Source: Vreelandella massiliensis
GTDB lineage: Bacteria > Pseudomonadota > Gammaproteobacteria > Pseudomonadales > Halomonadaceae
Direction of reading: 5' to 3'
NCBI RefSeq assembly: GCF_900155385.1
Contig: NZ_LT699744.1
Location: 730,012 to 794,011 of the forward strand
Length of the DNA stretch: 64,000 bases
The position numbers were made by a program, and so were the translations under genes. The notes beneath the pieces are model-generated. The model saw nothing but the letters and a program-made list of their open reading frames with translations, did no database searches and was not told the DNA's origin. Shown here in pieces: positions 62,015-64,000 of this stretch. The first letter of the stretch is position 1. Every line of letters begins with the position of its first letter.

Positions 62015-62482
62015 ATGCAACAAATGACTCAAACCGCACCGCGCAACACCCGCCAAGGCGGTTTTACTCTAATCGAATTGATGATCGTCGTCGCGATCAT
62101 TGGTGTGTTGGCATCCATCGCCGTGCCGCAGTATCAGAACTACACGGCTCGTGCACAGGCATCTGAAGGTTTATCTGTGACAGCTGGAGTAAGAGCGGAT
62201 GTTGCTGAACGGTACTCTTTAATCGGCTCAATGCCTGAGACAGACTATTTCGATGATGCCACTGATCTCGGCATTACCGGTCGTTACGTAAGCAAGGTCG
62301 CATATAGTGGAGGTGGAAGTAGTGACGGAGTAATCACCGTTACCTTCAACAGTGATAGCGCTCTTAGTGATGACAAAAATACAGCTGTTATGACTATCTC
62401 GACTAATAATCCTCAGTCAGGCTGGACATGTGCTGCAGGAAGTGGCATGGATGACAATCAACTTCCAGCCGGCTGTAAATAA
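62015..62482 (+). CDS. pilA: Type IV major pilin PilA (copy 1)
   Basis: 155 residues. A 16-residue charged leader ends in RQGG, cut before [18 protein letters not shown], with Glu5 of the mature pilin present. A long N-terminal helix is followed by the globular head and the D-region disulfide (Cys in GWTCAAGSG and in AGCK at the end). The ATG at 62015 fits AAGGAG at 62002-62007; the ATG at 62009 is too close. It has the best ribosome site and its own terminator, so it is probably the main pilin. Confidence 0.93.
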   Translation: MQQMTQTAPRNTRQGGFTLIELMIVVAIIGVLASIAVPQYQNYTARAQASEGLSVTAGVRADVAERYSLIGSMPETDYFDDATDLGITGRYVSKVAYSGGGSSDGVITVTFNSDSALSDDKNTAVMTISTNNPQSGWTCAAGSGMDDNQLPAGCK

Positions 62483-62521
62483 TAATTCTTAGTACAATTT
62501 CAGCATGAAAAGCTAAATAAT

Positions 62522-62547
62522 GGGGCTGTTTCGACAGCCCCTCTTTA
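62522..62547 (+). terminator. Terminator after pilin 1
   Basis: GGGGCTGT pairs with ACAGCCCC around a stable TTCG tetraloop, followed by TCTTTAT. It should cut transcription before the next pilin genes, leaving these at a lower level. Confidence 0.8.
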
Positions 62548-62562
62548 TGGGAAGAAAATGAC

Positions 62563-63063
62563 ATGAACGGAACTCAACGTGGTTTTACTTTAATTGAGCT
62601 GATGATCGTGGTGGCGATTATCGGCGTGCTGGCATCTATCGCGGTGCCGCAGTATCAGAACTACACCGCTAGGTCACAAGTGTCTGAGGCATTCTCACTG
62701 GCTGCTGCCTACAAAACGGCATTGACCGAATATTACGCTATTCACGGTCGTTTCCCTCAGAGTAACGAAGAAGCCGGTTTGCCTACAGACCATGCGGCCG
62801 TTCATGGAGGCAATGCTAGCCAAGGCTTTGGAGGTTACGTCGAAGCAATCGGCATTTCTCCGGCTACCGGCAATTATAACGCGAGATTTGTTATCGAAAT
62901 GAGCGAAACCGCTAACAGCGAAATTGCCGGCGGTTGGATAGTCATGGAGGCGTATGAATCTAGCGGTTCCATCAAGTTTTCCTGTCGCACAACAACAGGT
63001 GCTGGTGAAGCCAGAATTCCGCCTAAATATATGCCTTCGTCCTGCTATGACGAAAAAGAATAG
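62563..63063 (+). CDS. Type IV pilin-like protein (copy 2)
   Basis: 166 residues. A short leader MNGTQRG is cut before [18 protein letters not shown]; the first 31 residues of the mature protein match pilin 1 almost exactly while the head differs completely. A D-region pair of cysteines is present (SCRTTTGAG...SSCYDEKE). The DNA of the shared N-terminus differs from copy 1 at many silent sites. It lies 80 bp after pilin 1, behind its terminator. Confidence 0.88.
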   Translation: MNGTQRGFTLIELMIVVAIIGVLASIAVPQYQNYTARSQVSEAFSLAAAYKTALTEYYAIHGRFPQSNEEAGLPTDHAAVHGGNASQGFGGYVEAIGISPATGNYNARFVIEMSETANSEIAGGWIVMEAYESSGSIKFSCRTTTGAGEARIPPKYMPSSCYDEKE

Positions 63064-63070
63064 GTGCTTT

Positions 63071-63622
63071 ATGAAACGATGGACTAGCCAACGTGGTTTT
63101 ACCCTAATCGAGTTAATGATTGTGGTGGCGATCATCGGCGTTCTGGCGTCTATCGCGGTGCCGCAGTATCAGAACTATACGGCGCGGGCGAAAATTTCTG
63201 AGGGATTGAGCCTGCTGAGTGGGTTTAAGCAGCCAATCGCAGAATATCACTCGCTTACCGGAAGTTTACCCACCTCTTTACCGCAGTTGGGGTTGGACAG
63301 TGCTCTTTCTGGAGAAGGCGTGGGTAGCCATTCTGGAACAACAATTCGCGTGCCTTTTGAGTCTATTTTTTTCGAGAGTGACTTGTGGAGCGATTTTGAA
63401 TGGCAGCGAAAAAATGAAGATGAAAGCCAAGCCAACGGTATTCTTGTACTTCGTACACGAGATGCACAGTTGACGGATGGTCAAGATATAGGCCTTCACC
63501 TTCAGGTAAATGCCAGCGGTGGCAGTGTGCGTTATCGTTGCATCGTCAACGAGCAAGCTGAACGGCTTAAATTTGTTCCCTCCAGCTGTCGCGTTGGAAA
63601 CGCCAATGACTTTAATTGGTAA
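63071..63622 (+). CDS. Type IV pilin-like protein (copy 3)
   Basis: 183 residues. Leader MKRWTSQRG, then the same N-terminal helix as copies 1 and 2 and a different, larger head with a D-region cysteine pair (RCIVNEQAE...SSCRVG). It starts 7 bp after copy 2, so the two are likely cotranscribed. A longer in-frame opening from 62954 runs over copy 2 and is not used. Confidence 0.88.
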   Translation: MKRWTSQRGFTLIELMIVVAIIGVLASIAVPQYQNYTARAKISEGLSLLSGFKQPIAEYHSLTGSLPTSLPQLGLDSALSGEGVGSHSGTTIRVPFESIFFESDLWSDFEWQRKNEDESQANGILVLRTRDAQLTDGQDIGLHLQVNASGGSVRYRCIVNEQAERLKFVPSSCRVGNANDFNW

Positions 63623-63628
63623 GTTTTT

Positions 63629-64000
63629 ATGAACAAAAAATGCCAGTCAGGTTTTACCTTAATCGAGTTGATGATCGTAGTGGCGATTATCGGCGTATTG
63701 GCGTCGATTGCCGTGCCGCAGTACCAGAACTAAGTGGCACGAGCGCAGGTGGCGGAAGCACTGAATGTGTTGAGCGGTGTAAAAGTGCAGCTGGGAGAGC
63801 GCTATGCGTTTGACGGTGATTTTGGCAGTGGTGATGATAAGGGCTTAGAGGAACTCGTCAACCAAACCCGGTATATTCAAAGCGTCGATTACTTTTACCG
63901 GGAAGATAACGTAGCTATCGGCATGAACATGCGTGATCGAGCACCGGTAGCTAATGCTATCCGTGGTAAGCGCTTGCGTATTGAGCTTATTGCTGATGGC
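63629..64000 (+). pseudogene. Type IV pilin copy 4 with nonsense codon (runs off window)
   Basis: ATG at 63629 gives leader MNKKCQSG and the same N-terminal helix as the others. A TAA at 63731-63733 then stands where the others have Tyr27 of the mature pilin (QNY-TAR). The same frame is open again from 63734 to the window end and reads as a good pilin head start (VARAQVAEALNVLSGVKVQLG). One base change (TAC or TAT to TAA) explains the break. It starts 6 bp after copy 3. The 3' end is outside the window. Confidence 0.85.

Overview
The window reads as a chromosomal segment of a Halomonas-like gammaproteobacterium (Halomonadaceae). The strongest markers are a complete ectoine-degradation cluster (doeA-doeB-doeX, then doeC-doeD), an MvaT/MvaU-type nucleoid protein, a fused TyrA-AroA enzyme in a Pseudomonas-style gyrA-serC-pheA-tyrA/aroA-cmk-rpsA operon, and a high-GC, densely packed layout. 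No CRISPR array or tRNA gene was seen.

Bases 1-360 hold the end of an rRNA operon (23S 3' end, 5S, terminator). Bases 480-20700 form one respiratory nitrate and nitric-oxide island: two NarK-type transporters with a universal stress protein, the NarX-NarL two-component system, a half-length NarK-like protein, NsrR with the flavohaemoglobin Hmp, a YbaN-SirB-NnrS membrane-protein operon, then narGHJI followed by a parvulin-type PPIase, a DNR-like Crp/Fnr regulator and a small conserved protein. Perfect or near-perfect NarL (7-2-7), NsrR and FNR/DNR-type sites lie in the intergenic gaps, so nitrate, oxygen and NO sensing appear to be wired locally.

Bases 20800-25670 carry an OsmC-YcaO fusion, a LysO-type exporter, a DUF3108 protein and GhrA. 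Bases 25740-31970 are the ectoine catabolic cluster, with two strongly structured non-coding segments: the doeA leader and the doeC-doeD gap. Bases 32050-36750 are mixed housekeeping genes (haloacid dehalogenase, ABM monooxygenase, LuxS, DUF924, rhodanese, a lipoprotein, a Ca/Na antiporter).

Bases 37050-41550 hold a FecI-FecR-FecA iron-signalling receptor system. It ends abruptly in a truncated ABC ATPase fused tail-to-tail to a 5' fragment of rdgC on the other strand, which marks a rearrangement or deletion scar. Bases 41740-52150 are the aromatic amino acid/gyrA/rpsA operon. An MvaT-like gene, an AraC/Rob-like regulator and a complete IscB element with its omega-RNA follow.

Bases 56110-64000 are a type IV pilus locus. 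On the minus strand are pilB-pilC-pilD-coaE-yacG and then a Tus-like replication-terminus protein, whose start is preceded by three tandem Ter-like 14-bp repeats. On the plus strand are four tandem pilin genes, the fourth broken by a nonsense codon and running off the window.
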